NCBI GenBank assembly: GCA_004799435.1 | Contig: SSMV01000025.1 | Span: 42,959-106,958 of the forward strand | Direction: 5' to 3' | Source of the DNA: Bradyrhizobium sp. | GTDB taxonomy: Bacteria; Pseudomonadota; Alphaproteobacteria; Rhizobiales; Beijerinckiaceae | DNA: 64,000 nucleotides | Shown: positions 20,710-30,723 of the stretch, piece after piece | Position numbering within the stretch: the stretch's first letter is position 1 | Layout of the letters: every line of letters begins with the position of its first letter | Notes under the pieces: model-generated | What the model was told of the DNA's origin: nothing | Seen by the model: the letters and a program-made list of their open reading frames with translations, nothing else | The model's database searches: none | Program-made: the position numbers and the translations under genes

Positions 20710-22014
20710 TCAGGAACCGAAGACGCGCGCGAAAATCGTATCGACCTGCTTGAGGTGATAGTCGAGATCGAACAGCGCCTCGAGTTCGGCCGGCTGTAGC
20801 GCCCTGGCGACATCCTTGTCGGCCTTCAGCAGCGTCAGGAAATCGCCCTCGCCGCGCCAGACCGGCATCGCGTTACGCTGCACCAGCGCATAGGCCTCCT
20901 CGCGCGAGACGCCCTTTTGCGTCAGCGCCAGCAGCACGCGCTGCGAATGGATCAGGCCGCCGAGCCGGTCGAGGTTCTTGCGCATGTTGGCCGGATAGAC
21001 GAGCAGCTTGTCGACAACATCGGCCATGCGCGCCAGCGCGAAATCGAGCGTGATCGTAGCGTCGGGGCCGATCATCCGCTCGACCGAGGAATGCGAAATG
21101 TCGCGCTCATGCCAGAGCGCGACATCCTCGAGCGCCGGGATGACGGCCGAGCGGACCATGCGGGCAAGACCGGTGAGATTCTCGGTCAGGACCGGATTGC
21201 GCTTATGCGGCATCGCCGAGGAGCCTTTCTGCCCTTCGGAGAAATATTCCTCGGCCTCAAGCACCTCAGTGCGCTGCAGATGACGGATCTCAATCGCCAG
21301 CCGTTCCAGCGACGAGGCGACGACGCCGAGCGTGGCGAAAAACGCCGCATGCCGGTCGCGCGGGATAACCTGGGTCGAGACGGGCTCGACCGTCAGCCCC
21401 AGCGCCTTGGCGACATGGGCTTCGACGCGCGGATCGATATTGGCGAAAGTGCCGACGGCGCCGGAGATGGCGCAGGTGGAGATCTCCTCGCGCGCCGTCA
21501 CGAGGCGCGTCCGCGCCCGCTTAAATTCCGCGTAAGCCCCCGCGAGTTTGAGGCCGAAGGTGGTCGGTTCGGCATGAATGCCATGCGAGCGGCCGATGGT
21601 CGGCGTCAGCTTGTGCTCGTAGGCGCGCCGCTTGAGCGCCGCCAGCAGCGCGTCGACATCGGCGATCAGCATGTCGCTGGCGCGGCGCAACTGCACCGCC
21701 AGACAGGTGTCGAGCACGTCGGAACTCGTCATGCCCTGATGGACGAAACGCGAGTCGGCGCCGATGAATTCGGCCAGATGGGTCAGGAAGGCGATGACGT
21801 CATGTTTGGTGACTTTCTCGATCGCGTCGACGCGCGCGACATCGAACTTGACCTTCCCCGCCTTTTCCCAGATCGCCTTGGCCGCGGCCTCGGGAATGAC
21901 GCCGATCTCGGCCAGCGCGTCGCAGGCATGGGCCTCGATCTCGAACCAGATGCGAAAGCGCGTCTCGGGCGACCAGATGGCGACCATCTCGGGTCGGGAA
22001 TAGCGAGGGATCAT
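20710..22014 (-). CDS. purB: Adenylosuccinate lyase
   Basis: MIPRYSRPEMVAIWSPETRFRIWFEIE...EGQKGSSAMPHKRNPVLTENLTGLARMVR. Confidence 0.97.
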   Translation of the reverse strand: MIPRYSRPEMVAIWSPETRFRIWFEIEAHACDALAEIGVIPEAAAKAIWEKAGKVKFDVARVDAIEKVTKHDVIAFLTHLAEFIGADSRFVHQGMTSSDVLDTCLAVQLRRASDMLIADVDALLAALKRRAYEHKLTPTIGRSHGIHAEPTTFGLKLAGAYAEFKRARTRLVTAREEISTCAISGAVGTFANIDPRVEAHVAKALGLTVEPVSTQVIPRDRHAAFFATLGVVASSLERLAIEIRHLQRTEVLEAEEYFSEGQKGSSAMPHKRNPVLTENLTGLARMVRSAVIPALEDVALWHERDISHSSVERMIGPDATITLDFALARMADVVDKLLVYPANMRKNLDRLGGLIHSQRVLLALTQKGVSREEAYALVQRNAMPVWRGEGDFLTLLKADKDVARALQPAELEALFDLDYHLKQVDTIFARVFGS

Positions 22015-22132
22015 CGGCGCGCTTCCTTGGACAGGGGCCGCCAGCGGTCTATAGGAACATCGCGTAAATTTCGAGCCCCCTGGCTGGCGCATAGCGCCTT
22101 CCGGCGGCCCGGCGCAATCAGGGAAGATTGGC

Positions 22133-23383
22133 TTGGCTTCGCTTAAGACCGATGTTGTCGTGTTGGGCGCCGGGATCGTCGGCGTCGCCGCCGCGCTTCA
22201 TCTGCAAGCCAGGGGACGGGCGGTGGCGCTCGTCGATCGCGCGGCGACCGCGGCGAGCGAAACCAGCTTCGGCAACGCCGGCATCGTCCAGAGCGAGGCG
22301 GTCTTCCCCTACACATTTCCGCGCGCGCCGGCCGAAATTGCCCGCGCGGCGCTCGGGCTCGATCCCCGCGTCCATATCCGCTACGCGTCGCTGCCGGCAA
22401 TCGCCCCGTGGCTGTGGCGCTATTTCCTCGCCTCCTCGCCGCGCGGGCGGCTCGCGACCGCTATGGCGATGCGGGGTCTCGTTCAGCGCAGCGTCGCGGA
22501 GCATAGCGCGCTCGCCGAGGCGGCCGGCGCGCAGTCGTTGCTGCGTGGCGGCGGCTGGATCAAGGCCTATCGCACGAGGCGAGGCGAGGACCTCGCGCTC
22601 AAGGACATGGAGGAAACGCGGCCCTTCGACATCCCGAGCGTCGCGCTGGATCGCAACCAGATGCTGGCGCTCGAGCCGCATCTTGGCGAAGTCGCGCGCG
22701 GCGGCGTGCATTTCACCGATCCGCTGAGCGCCTCCGATCCGGCGGCGCTAACGCAGGCCTATGCCCGCCTGTTCGTCGCGCGCGGCGGACACTATCTCAT
22801 CGGCGACGCGCTGACCCTGCGCCAGTCGGGCGGCGACTGGGCCTTGGATAGTGTCGAAGGTCCGTTACGGGCGGGCGCGGCGGTCGTCGCGCTCGGGCCG
22901 TGGTCGAAGGAACTCGTTGACGCTTTCGGCTATCGGATCCCGCTCGGCGTTAAGCGCGGCTATCACATGCATTACGCGCCGAAGGGCAACGCCGTTCTCA
23001 ACCGGCCGGTGCTCGATCTTGAACGCGGCTATCTGCTGGCGCCGATGACGCGCGGCTTGCGTCTGACCAGCGGCGCAGAATTTGCGCGCCGCGACGATCC
23101 GCCAAGCTCGGTCCATATCGATCTGCTAGAACCTTCGGCGCGCGAGATGTTTCCGCTCGCCGAAAGGCGCGACGCCGTCCCCTGGCTCGGCAAGCGCCCC
23201 TGTTTGCCCGACATGCTCCCGGTGATCGGCCCCGCGCCGCGCCACAAGGGCCTGTGGTTCGATTTCGGCCATCAGCATCTTGGGCTGACGTTGGGCCCCG
23301 TCAGCGGGCTGTTGTTGGCGCAGATGATGAGCGGCGAGACGCCCTTTGCCGATCCGGCGCCCTTTCGCGCCGATCGGTTCTAG
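22133..23383 (+). CDS. FAD-dependent oxidoreductase, D-amino-acid dehydrogenase (DadA)-like
   Basis: DVVVLGAGIVGVAAALHLQARGRAVALVDR; GLWFDFGHQHLGLTLGPVSGLLLA. Confidence 0.88.
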   Translation: MASLKTDVVVLGAGIVGVAAALHLQARGRAVALVDRAATAASETSFGNAGIVQSEAVFPYTFPRAPAEIARAALGLDPRVHIRYASLPAIAPWLWRYFLASSPRGRLATAMAMRGLVQRSVAEHSALAEAAGAQSLLRGGGWIKAYRTRRGEDLALKDMEETRPFDIPSVALDRNQMLALEPHLGEVARGGVHFTDPLSASDPAALTQAYARLFVARGGHYLIGDALTLRQSGGDWALDSVEGPLRAGAAVVALGPWSKELVDAFGYRIPLGVKRGYHMHYAPKGNAVLNRPVLDLERGYLLAPMTRGLRLTSGAEFARRDDPPSSVHIDLLEPSAREMFPLAERRDAVPWLGKRPCLPDMLPVIGPAPRHKGLWFDFGHQHLGLTLGPVSGLLLAQMMSGETPFADPAPFRADRF

Positions 23384-23392
23384 GGCCGAGCC

Positions 23393-24385
23393 CTAGACGC
23401 TCCCATATTTCTGCCGCCAGCTTGGCTTTGCGCCGGGGAAGGAGAGCGCGGTCGCCTCATAGACGCCTCGGGCGATCGAACGGGCCAGACAATCGGCGGC
23501 GAGCATTCCGATTTCCGTCAGATCGCGCAGCTCGGGAATGCGGGTCGCGCGCGCGGTCGAGGCGACGAAAACGACGTCGCCGTCGGCCGGCGCATGGGTC
23601 GGGCGCAGCGCCAGCGCCAGACCGGCGCTTGCCATGATCGCGATGCGCGTCGCCTGGGCCTTGTCGAGCGGCGCGTCGGTGGCGACGACGGCCAGCGTCG
23701 TGGCGCCCAATTCGTCGCGCTTGAGCGCAAGGGCCAGCGCGTCCTCGCTGGGCTTGGGCCCTTCGCCGAGGCCGCCGAATTCATCGCCGCGCTCGTAGGG
23801 TGCGGCCCAGAAATAGGGCGTGGCCCCACGCGTCGAGCGGCCGATCGAATTGACCGCGGCGAGCGCGCCGACGGTGAAGCCGCGCGAAGTTCTCGCACTG
23901 GCCGAGCCGAGGCCGCCTTTAAGATCGCAGGTCGTCGCCCCGCAGCCGGCGCCGACGCTGCCAAGCGCGAATTCCTCGCGCGCATCTTGTGTCGCCGCAA
24001 AGCCAAGTTCGAAATAGGGCGAGCGGCGGCCCCAGGCCTTGTCGCCGCCATTGTCGAGATCGAATAGCGCCGCGCCGGGTGCGATCGGCGCCCGCGCTGC
24101 GCCGACCTTCAACCCACGCCCCTGTTCATGCAGCCAGGCGATCGCGCCGCCCGAAGCGTCGAGGCCGAAGACCGAGCCGCCCGACAAGACCAAAGCGTCG
24201 ATGCGTTGGACGGTCATTTCGGGGGCGAGCAGCGCCGCGTCGCGCAGCGCCGGCGCGCCACCGGGAATGGCGATCCCCGCCGTGGCCGGCGCATCGAAGA
24301 GGACAACGCTGACGCCCGAGGCGAGCTTGAGATCCTGCGCCGCGCCGACCTTCAGGCCGGGGACGTCGGTGATGAGATTGCGCAT
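23393..24385 (-). CDS. P1-family (DmpA-like) peptidase
   Basis: NLITDVPGLKVGAAQD..., LSGGSVFGLDASGGAIAWLHE, GSASARTSRGFTVGALAAVNSIG. Confidence 0.9.
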   Translation of the reverse strand: MRNLITDVPGLKVGAAQDLKLASGVSVVLFDAPATAGIAIPGGAPALRDAALLAPEMTVQRIDALVLSGGSVFGLDASGGAIAWLHEQGRGLKVGAARAPIAPGAALFDLDNGGDKAWGRRSPYFELGFAATQDAREEFALGSVGAGCGATTCDLKGGLGSASARTSRGFTVGALAAVNSIGRSTRGATPYFWAAPYERGDEFGGLGEGPKPSEDALALALKRDELGATTLAVVATDAPLDKAQATRIAIMASAGLALALRPTHAPADGDVVFVASTARATRIPELRDLTEIGMLAADCLARSIARGVYEATALSFPGAKPSWRQKYGSV

Positions 24386-24521
24386 TCTGGCCCTTCTCCG
24401 CCCGCTACCCTAAGGCCTCTCGCCGTCTTGCGAAATCGCCCACAACCGGCCCTTTCCGACCGCCCTTAACGCGCGGGCCGCCGGCGGATAGACTTGAACC
24501 TATGTCCCGCGCGTCCGCCTC

Positions 24522-27500
24522 ATGCTGAACGGCACGACCGTCTTCCTCGCCTCGCTCGGCTATGTCGGCTTTCTCTTCGCCGTCGCCTGGCTGGGCGATC
24601 GCTATGGGCGGCGCTTTTTCGTCGGCCGCCGCCGGGCGCTAGTCTATTCGCTGAGCCTTGCGGTCTATTGCACGTCCTGGACCTATTACGGCTCGGTCGG
24701 CGTCGCCTCGGCCAGCGGCTTCGACTTTCTGCCGATCTATATCGGACCGATCCTGGTCATCGGTTTCGGCCATCGCCTGCTGGCGCGCATTGGCGCGCTG
24801 TCGAAGGCGCAAAATCTCACCACCGTCGCCGATTTCGTCTCCGCCCGTTACGGCAAGTCGCAGGCGGCGGGCGCGCTGGCGGCGCTGATCGCCCTGATGG
24901 CTTCGGCGCCCTATATCGCGCTGCAGCTCAAATCGATCACCCAGACGATGCTGATGGTGGTCGAATCTTTTGAGCGCGGCCAGCTGACGCCGGGCGCGCC
25001 CTCGGCGCCCTTCTATTTCGCCGTGACGCTATTGCTCGCCGCTTTCGCCATGGCCTTCGGCACGCGGCGCATCGACCCGACCGAACATCAGGACGGCTTG
25101 ATCCTGGCGATCTCGGTCGAGTCGGTGGTCAAGCTGGTCGCCTTTCTCGCCGTCGGCGGTTTTGTCGTCTGGGGTCTGTTCGGCGGTCTTGGCGCGCTGG
25201 TCGCCGTCGGCGCCAAGGATCCGCGCATCGCCGACGTCATGCGCACGCCGCCCAACGCGGCCAATTGGCTGACGACGACGCTACTCTCCGCCTCGGCGAT
25301 CCTGCTGCTGCCGCGCCAGTTTCATGTCAGCGTGGTCGAGAACCGCAATGCGCGCGACATCGTCAGCGCCGCCTGGCTCTTTCCGACCTATCTGGTGCTG
25401 ATCAATCTCTTCGTCGCGCCGCTGGCGATCGCCGGCCTCGCCACTTTCGCCGATGGCGCGATCGACCGCGATCTCACGGTCTTGGCGCTGCCGCTCAACG
25501 CCGGCGCGCCGATCCTCGCGCTGACGACCATGCTGGGCGGCCTGTCGGCGGCGACCGGCATGGTGGTGGTCGAGAGCGTCGCTTTGGCGATCACCGTCTC
25601 CAATGATCTTGTCATGCCGATCCTGTTGCGTCGCCGCGCCGCCCAGGGCGATGGGCCGGCGGGCGAGATCGGCGCGACGGTGCTCAATGTGCGCCGTCTG
25701 GCGATTCTCGGCGTCCTGTCGCTCGGCTATCTCTACGCGCAATTGGCGGGCTCGGCGGGGCTCGCCTCGATCGGTCTGCTTTCCTTCGCGGCGATCGCGC
25801 AGATTCTCCCAGCCTTTGTCGGGGCGCTGATCTGGCGTCGCGGAACGGCGCGTGGCGCGGTGGCCGGCATGGCCATTGGCATCGCGGTCTGGTGCTACCT
25901 GCTGCTCTTGCCGAGCCTGAACGCCAAAGGCGCGATCGCCGATTTTCTTGTCGCCGGCCCGCTCGGCCTCGCCTGGCTGCGCCCGGCGGCGCTGACCGGC
26001 TTTTCCGCCTATCCGCTGGTTGGCGGCGTCGCGCTGTCGTTCGGCGCCAATGTGCTGGCCTTTGTTCTCGCCTCGCTGACCCGACAGGCGACGCCGATGG
26101 AGCGGATGCAGGCGACCGCCTTCGTCGGCGCCGCGCCGAGCGGCAAGCCGCAGGCGTTCCGCTTGTGGCGCGCCTCGACGACGATCGGCGAATTGGAGGC
26201 GACTGTCGCGCGTTATCTCGGCGCGGCGCGGGCGCGGCGCGCCTTCGAGAATTTCGTCGACGAGCGCGGCCTCGCGGCGGCGGCCAATGACGAGGCCGAC
26301 GCGCATATGATCCGTCACGCCGAACATCTTCTGTCGCCGGCGATCGGCGCTTCGACCTCGCGTCTGGTGCTGTCGCTGCTGCTGCGGCGCCGCGCCATGT
26401 CGGGCAAGTCGGCGCTTAAACTGCTCGATGACGCTTCCGCCGCCATCCAGTCGAGCCGCGACCAATTGCAGCACGCGCTCGATCACGCCCGTCAGGGCAT
26501 CACCGTCTTCGACAACAATCTGGTGCTGACCGCCTGGAACCGCGAATTCGCCGATCTCTTCGAATTGCCGCCGAGCATGATGCGGATGGGCGTCGGCCTC
26601 GACGAAATCATTCGCTTCAACGCGTCGCGCGGAGTCTACGGGCCGGGGCGGGTCGACGATCTTGTCGCCGAACGATTGGAAAACCTGCTCAACCACGAAG
26701 AGCCAATCCGCCTGCGCCTGCATCCCTCGCTCAGAGTGCTCGAGATTCGTTCGGCGCGCCTGCCCGACGGCGGCATTGTCACCACCTACACCGACGCCAC
26801 GCAGACCGTGCAGGCCGAGGAAGAACTCGCCGCCGCCAATGAACGGCTGGAGCGGCGGGTGCAGGCGCGCACCGCCGATCTCGAACGGCTCAATCGCGAA
26901 TTGGCGCGCGCCAAGACGACCGCCGAAGCGGCCAATCTTTCCAAGACGCGCTTTCTCGCCGCTGCCGGCCACGACATTCTGCAGCCGCTCAACGCCGCGC
27001 GGCTCTATGTCAGCTCGTTGACCGAATCGGCCGCGCAGGGCGCGCCCGAGGAGCGCCTCGCGCTGGTGCGCAATGTCGACGCGTCACTTGAAGCCGTCGA
27101 GGAAATTCTCGGCGTCTTGCTCGACATTTCGCGGCTCGATGCCGGCGCGACGCGGCCGGAAATCGTGAATGTTCCAATCCAGGATGTTTTCCGTCAGCTC
27201 GAAATTGAATTCGCGCCGACCGCGCGCGCCAAGGGGCTGACGCTGCGCTTCGTCGCCACGTCGCTCTGGGTGCGTTCGGACCGCCGGCTGATGCGTCGCC
27301 TGCTGCAAAACCTTGTCTCCAACGCGCTCAAATATACGCTGAAAGGCCGCGTGCTGGTCGGTTGCCGGCGCACGGCGGATGGCGCGCGCATCGAAGTCTG
27401 GGACACCGGCCTCGGCATTCCCCAGGATCAACAGCGACTGGTGTTCGAGGAGTTCCAGCGCCTCGAACAGGGCATGCGCGCAGCGCGCGGACTCGGCCTC

Positions 27501-28055
27501 GGCCTGTCGATCGTCGAGCGACTCGGGCGCGTGCTCGGCCATCCGATCGGCGTGCGCTCGGCGCCGGGCCGCGGCTCGGTCTTCTTTGTCGTCGCGCCGC
27601 TCGGGGTGGCCGGCGTCGCTCCAGCGCTTGAGGCGGGCGCGCCGGAAGCGCCGATCGTCGGCGATGCGCTGGTGGGTCTGCGCGTGCTGGCGATCGATAA
27701 TGAGCCGCGCGTGCTCGACGGCATGCGCGCGCTGCTCGGCAAATGGGGCTGCCGCGTCGCGCTCGCCGAGAACCTGTCGGAGGCGCGCGTCGCGCTTGCC
27801 GCGCTCGACGGCGGCCCCGACGCGATCATCGCCGATTATCATCTCGACGAGGGCGACGGACTGTCGGCGATCGCCGCGCTGCGCGATCAACTCGGGCGCG
27901 CGGTGCCCGCCATTCTCGCCACCGCCGACCGCAGCCAGGAGGTGCGCGAGGCGGCGGCGCGCGCCGATGTGGCGCTGCTCAACAAGCCGCTGAAGCCCGC
28001 GCCGTTGCGCGCGCAATTGCGCCGTTGCCAGGCGCTGCGCGAGGCGGCGGAATAG
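24522..28055 (+). CDS. Hybrid sensor histidine kinase/response regulator with N-terminal SLC5 (Na+:solute symporter)-like domain, PAS, HisKA, HATPase and REC
   Basis: Multi-TM symporter-like N-terminus; AIQSSRDQLQHALDHARQGITVFDNNLVLTAWNREF (PAS); AAGHDILQPLNAARLY (H-box); DTGLGIPQDQ / GLGLGLSIVERL; REC domain IIADYHLDEGDGL. Confidence 0.93.
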   Translation: MLNGTTVFLASLGYVGFLFAVAWLGDRYGRRFFVGRRRALVYSLSLAVYCTSWTYYGSVGVASASGFDFLPIYIGPILVIGFGHRLLARIGALSKAQNLTTVADFVSARYGKSQAAGALAALIALMASAPYIALQLKSITQTMLMVVESFERGQLTPGAPSAPFYFAVTLLLAAFAMAFGTRRIDPTEHQDGLILAISVESVVKLVAFLAVGGFVVWGLFGGLGALVAVGAKDPRIADVMRTPPNAANWLTTTLLSASAILLLPRQFHVSVVENRNARDIVSAAWLFPTYLVLINLFVAPLAIAGLATFADGAIDRDLTVLALPLNAGAPILALTTMLGGLSAATGMVVVESVALAITVSNDLVMPILLRRRAAQGDGPAGEIGATVLNVRRLAILGVLSLGYLYAQLAGSAGLASIGLLSFAAIAQILPAFVGALIWRRGTARGAVAGMAIGIAVWCYLLLLPSLNAKGAIADFLVAGPLGLAWLRPAALTGFSAYPLVGGVALSFGANVLAFVLASLTRQATPMERMQATAFVGAAPSGKPQAFRLWRASTTIGELEATVARYLGAARARRAFENFVDERGLAAAANDEADAHMIRHAEHLLSPAIGASTSRLVLSLLLRRRAMSGKSALKLLDDASAAIQSSRDQLQHALDHARQGITVFDNNLVLTAWNREFADLFELPPSMMRMGVGLDEIIRFNASRGVYGPGRVDDLVAERLENLLNHEEPIRLRLHPSLRVLEIRSARLPDGGIVTTYTDATQTVQAEEELAAANERLERRVQARTADLERLNRELARAKTTAEAANLSKTRFLAAAGHDILQPLNAARLYVSSLTESAAQGAPEERLALVRNVDASLEAVEEILGVLLDISRLDAGATRPEIVNVPIQDVFRQLEIEFAPTARAKGLTLRFVATSLWVRSDRRLMRRLLQNLVSNALKYTLKGRVLVGCRRTADGARIEVWDTGLGIPQDQQRLVFEEFQRLEQGMRAARGLGLGLSIVERLGRVLGHPIGVRSAPGRGSVFFVVAPLGVAGVAPALEAGAPEAPIVGDALVGLRVLAIDNEPRVLDGMRALLGKWGCRVALAENLSEARVALAALDGGPDAIIADYHLDEGDGLSAIAALRDQLGRAVPAILATADRSQEVREAAARADVALLNKPLKPAPLRAQLRRCQALREAAE

Positions 28056-28091
28056 CGCGAACTTACGGCTGCTTGCGCGTCCACTTTCCGT

Positions 28092-28119
28092 GTCACGGCC
28101 GGGCTTGACCCGGCCATCC
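28092..28119. repeat. Palindromic intergenic repeat, left arm
   Basis: GTCACGGCCGGGCTTGACCCGGCCATCC; reverse complement of 28173-28200 apart from one base. Confidence 0.9.
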
Positions 28120-28172
28120 AGACTGTCGGCAAGGGGATGCTACGAAGTGTGTTATCGGGGAGGCCGCCGCGT

Positions 28173-28200
28173 GGATGGCCGGGTCAAGCCCGGCCACGAC
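28173..28200. repeat. Palindromic intergenic repeat, right arm
   Basis: GGATGGCCGGGTCAAGCCCGGCCACGAC; inverted relative to 28092-28119. Confidence 0.9.
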
Positions 28201-28252
28201 GGCGGTAGGGGAGAAGCGAAAGATATGGGACGCAGCGTCCCGCGCCCCGCGT

Positions 28253-28858
28253 CTAGTCCTCGTCCTTCGCCTCTTTCCCCGCAAAGCCCGCCGCCGCCAG
28301 CGCGAGATGGACCTTGTTCTGGAAGCTCGCGTCCTGGCCCTTGGCCAGGGTCTCGGCGGCCCCGGCGATGGCCTCGCACATGGCGTCGACCCAGCCTGCC
28401 TCCGACTTGGCGAAATCGTTCAGCACATAATTATGAACGAGGTTCTTATCGCCGGGATGGCCGATGCCGAGGCGGACGCGCTTATAGTCGTTGCCGACAT
28501 GGGCGGTGATCGAACGCAGGCCGTTATGACCCGCCGATCCGCCGCCGATCTTGACGCGCAGTTTGGCAGGCGCGAGGTCGAGTTCGTCATGGACGACGAC
28601 GAGACTGTCGAGGCCGAGCTTATAAAAGCGCATCGCTTCGCCGACGCTGCGGCCGGACTCGTTCATATAAGTTTGCGGCATGACGAGCGCGACGCGCTCG
28701 CCGCCGATCGGCCCTTCGGCGATCAGGCCCTGAAAGCGCGAGCGGAACGGGCCGATGCGAAAGGCCTCGGCGATTTTTTCGACCGCCATGAAGCCGATGT
28801 TGTGGCGGTTGCCGGCGTGTTCGCGGCCGGGATTGCCGAGCCCCGCAATCAGAAGCAT
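28253..28858 (-). CDS. pth: Peptidyl-tRNA hydrolase
   Basis: [30 protein letters not shown]...[20 protein letters not shown]...VVHDELDL...[13 protein letters not shown]. Confidence 0.98.
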   Translation of the reverse strand: MLLIAGLGNPGREHAGNRHNIGFMAVEKIAEAFRIGPFRSRFQGLIAEGPIGGERVALVMPQTYMNESGRSVGEAMRFYKLGLDSLVVVHDELDLAPAKLRVKIGGGSAGHNGLRSITAHVGNDYKRVRLGIGHPGDKNLVHNYVLNDFAKSEAGWVDAMCEAIAGAAETLAKGQDASFQNKVHLALAAAGFAGKEAKDED

Positions 28859-28955
28859 GACCCCTCATCATCGAAAAAGCCCGCCCGCCGGATCGGCGGA
28901 CGGGCCTGATTTTCGGTTCCGACCTGCGGTCAGAACGTTTAGCGCCGTCCGCGCG

Positions 28956-29699
28956 TCACTTCTTGGCGGGGGCGGGCGCGGCGCCCTTGGCCGGGGCGGC
29001 GGCGCCCTTCGCCGGAGCGGCGGCGCCGGGAGCGCCCGCAGGCGCAGCGGCGCCCGGCGTTGCGCCGGCGGCAGGGGCCCCAGGAGCGGCGGCGGTCGTC
29101 GCCGCAGCGGCGACCGGCGCCTCTTCGGTGAAGACGGTCGGCGGCACGACGGTCACGACCGTATAGTTCGTCCGCATGTCGGCCGGCTTGCAGCCCTCGG
29201 GCAGGACGAGATCGGAGATGTGGACCGAGTCATGGAAGTCGAGCCCGGTCAGGTCGATGGTGATCGACTCGGGGATCGCCTCCGCCGGCGCCAGAAGATC
29301 GACGCTATGGAGCACGAGATTGACCGCGCCGCCCTTCTTGAGGCCGGGCGAGGCTTCGCGATTGACGACATGCACGGGGACGGCGATGCGCACCCGCGAG
29401 CCCGCCTTAAGGCGGAAGAAATCGACATGCAGCGGCGTGTCGGAGACGACGTCGAGCTGATAGTCGCGCGGCAGAACCCGCTGTTTGCGGCCTTCGACGT
29501 CGAGCTCGAAGATCGTGGTCAGGAAATGACCGGAATAGATCAGTTTGTGGAGGTCCTTGAAGTCGACCGAAATCGGCTCGGGCTTTTCGCCGCCGCCATA
29601 GACGACTCCAGGAACGCGGCCCTCGCGACGAACAGAGCGGGAGGCCCCCTTGCCAATCCCGCTGCGCGTCACGGCCGCGAGTTGCTTGATCGCTGCCAT
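28956..29699 (-). CDS. rplY: 50S ribosomal protein L25/general stress protein Ctc with A/P/G/K-rich tail
   Basis: GASRSVRREGRVPGVVYGGGEKPEPISVDFKDLHKL...RVLPRDYQLDVVSDTPLHVDFFRL; adjacent to pth. Confidence 0.96.
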   Translation of the reverse strand: MAAIKQLAAVTRSGIGKGASRSVRREGRVPGVVYGGGEKPEPISVDFKDLHKLIYSGHFLTTIFELDVEGRKQRVLPRDYQLDVVSDTPLHVDFFRLKAGSRVRIAVPVHVVNREASPGLKKGGAVNLVLHSVDLLAPAEAIPESITIDLTGLDFHDSVHISDLVLPEGCKPADMRTNYTVVTVVPPTVFTEEAPVAAAATTAAAPGAPAAGATPGAAAPAGAPGAAAPAKGAAAPAKGAAPAPAKK

Positions 29700-29928
29700 G
29701 TCGTATGTCCTTATGATGTCGCGCCACGCCTCCAGGGGTGTCGGAAAGGGCGCGAAGCCGGGCTTATAGTGGGGTGGCGCGGCGAGGGCAAGACAGGCTG
29801 CCGCGGGTTCGTTAACCCGGCGGCGCCGATCTTGCTGCACACTCGGATGATTCGCACCCGGCGTCCAAGGGACGGCGCCGATTGGGAACGGCAAGTTGGG
29901 CGCGCAAGGTCGAACATCCAAGGTTTTG

Positions 29929-30711
29929 ATGATCCTGCATCAGGGTCATTCGACGCCCGGCCGGCTCGGCGAGAGCCTCAAACGGCGCGGCTTTGACCTC
30001 GATTGCCGCCGCCCGAGCCTTGGCGACCCGCTGCCCGCGACGCTTACCGACCATGCCGGCGTCGTGGTCTTCGGCGGTCCGATGTGCGCCAATGACGAGT
30101 TCGACTGGATCCGGCGCGAGATCGACTGGATGGCCGTGCCCTTGCGCGAAGGGCGGCCGATCCTCGGCCTCTGCCTCGGCGCGCAGCTTCTCGCTCGCCA
30201 TTTGGGCGCCCGGGTCTTCACCTTTTCCGATCGCCGCGGCGAAGTTGGCTATTGCGAGCTCAACCCCGCGCCGGAGGCCGACCGGCTGTGCGTCGCGCCA
30301 TTTCCGCGTCATGTCTACCAGTGGCATTTCGACGGTTTCGATCTGCCGCATGGCGCGCGGCTGCTGGCGAGCGCTGAGAGCGACTTCCCCAATCAGGCTT
30401 TCGCTTTCGGGCCGAATGCGATCGGCCTGCAATTCCACCCGGAAGTCACCTATTCGATGATGTGCCGCTGGACGGTGCTCGGGGCCGAGAAGCTCGAACG
30501 GCCCGGCGCTCAACCGCGCGAGCGTCATCTCGAGGGCTGGTTCCGCTACGATCGCGCCGTCGCCGAATGGGTCGACGCGCTGCTGCCGGCCTGGCTGGTG
30601 AGCGGAGCGCAAGAAGCGACGGCCGAGGCGTCCGTAGCGCGGTCTGCCGCCGCGCTGGGGCAGAGCGCGCCCTATCTCGTGTCCGCTGCCGCCGCCGCGC
30701 CGCAGGCTTAA
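29929..30711 (+). CDS. Type 1 glutamine amidotransferase (GMP synthase-like)
   Basis: MILHQGHSTPGRLGESLKRRG...GVVVFGGPMCAND...PILGLCLGAQLLARHLGARV...GLQFHPEVTYSM. Confidence 0.92.
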   Translation: MILHQGHSTPGRLGESLKRRGFDLDCRRPSLGDPLPATLTDHAGVVVFGGPMCANDEFDWIRREIDWMAVPLREGRPILGLCLGAQLLARHLGARVFTFSDRRGEVGYCELNPAPEADRLCVAPFPRHVYQWHFDGFDLPHGARLLASAESDFPNQAFAFGPNAIGLQFHPEVTYSMMCRWTVLGAEKLERPGAQPRERHLEGWFRYDRAVAEWVDALLPAWLVSGAQEATAEASVARSAAALGQSAPYLVSAAAAAPQA

Positions 30712-30723
30712 GGAGCGCCTCGG

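Noticed and set aside
25281-26972. 563-aa minus-strand ORF
   Set aside because: Antisense shadow of the hybrid kinase; Arg/Asp/Gly-rich composition typical of high-GC antisense frames.
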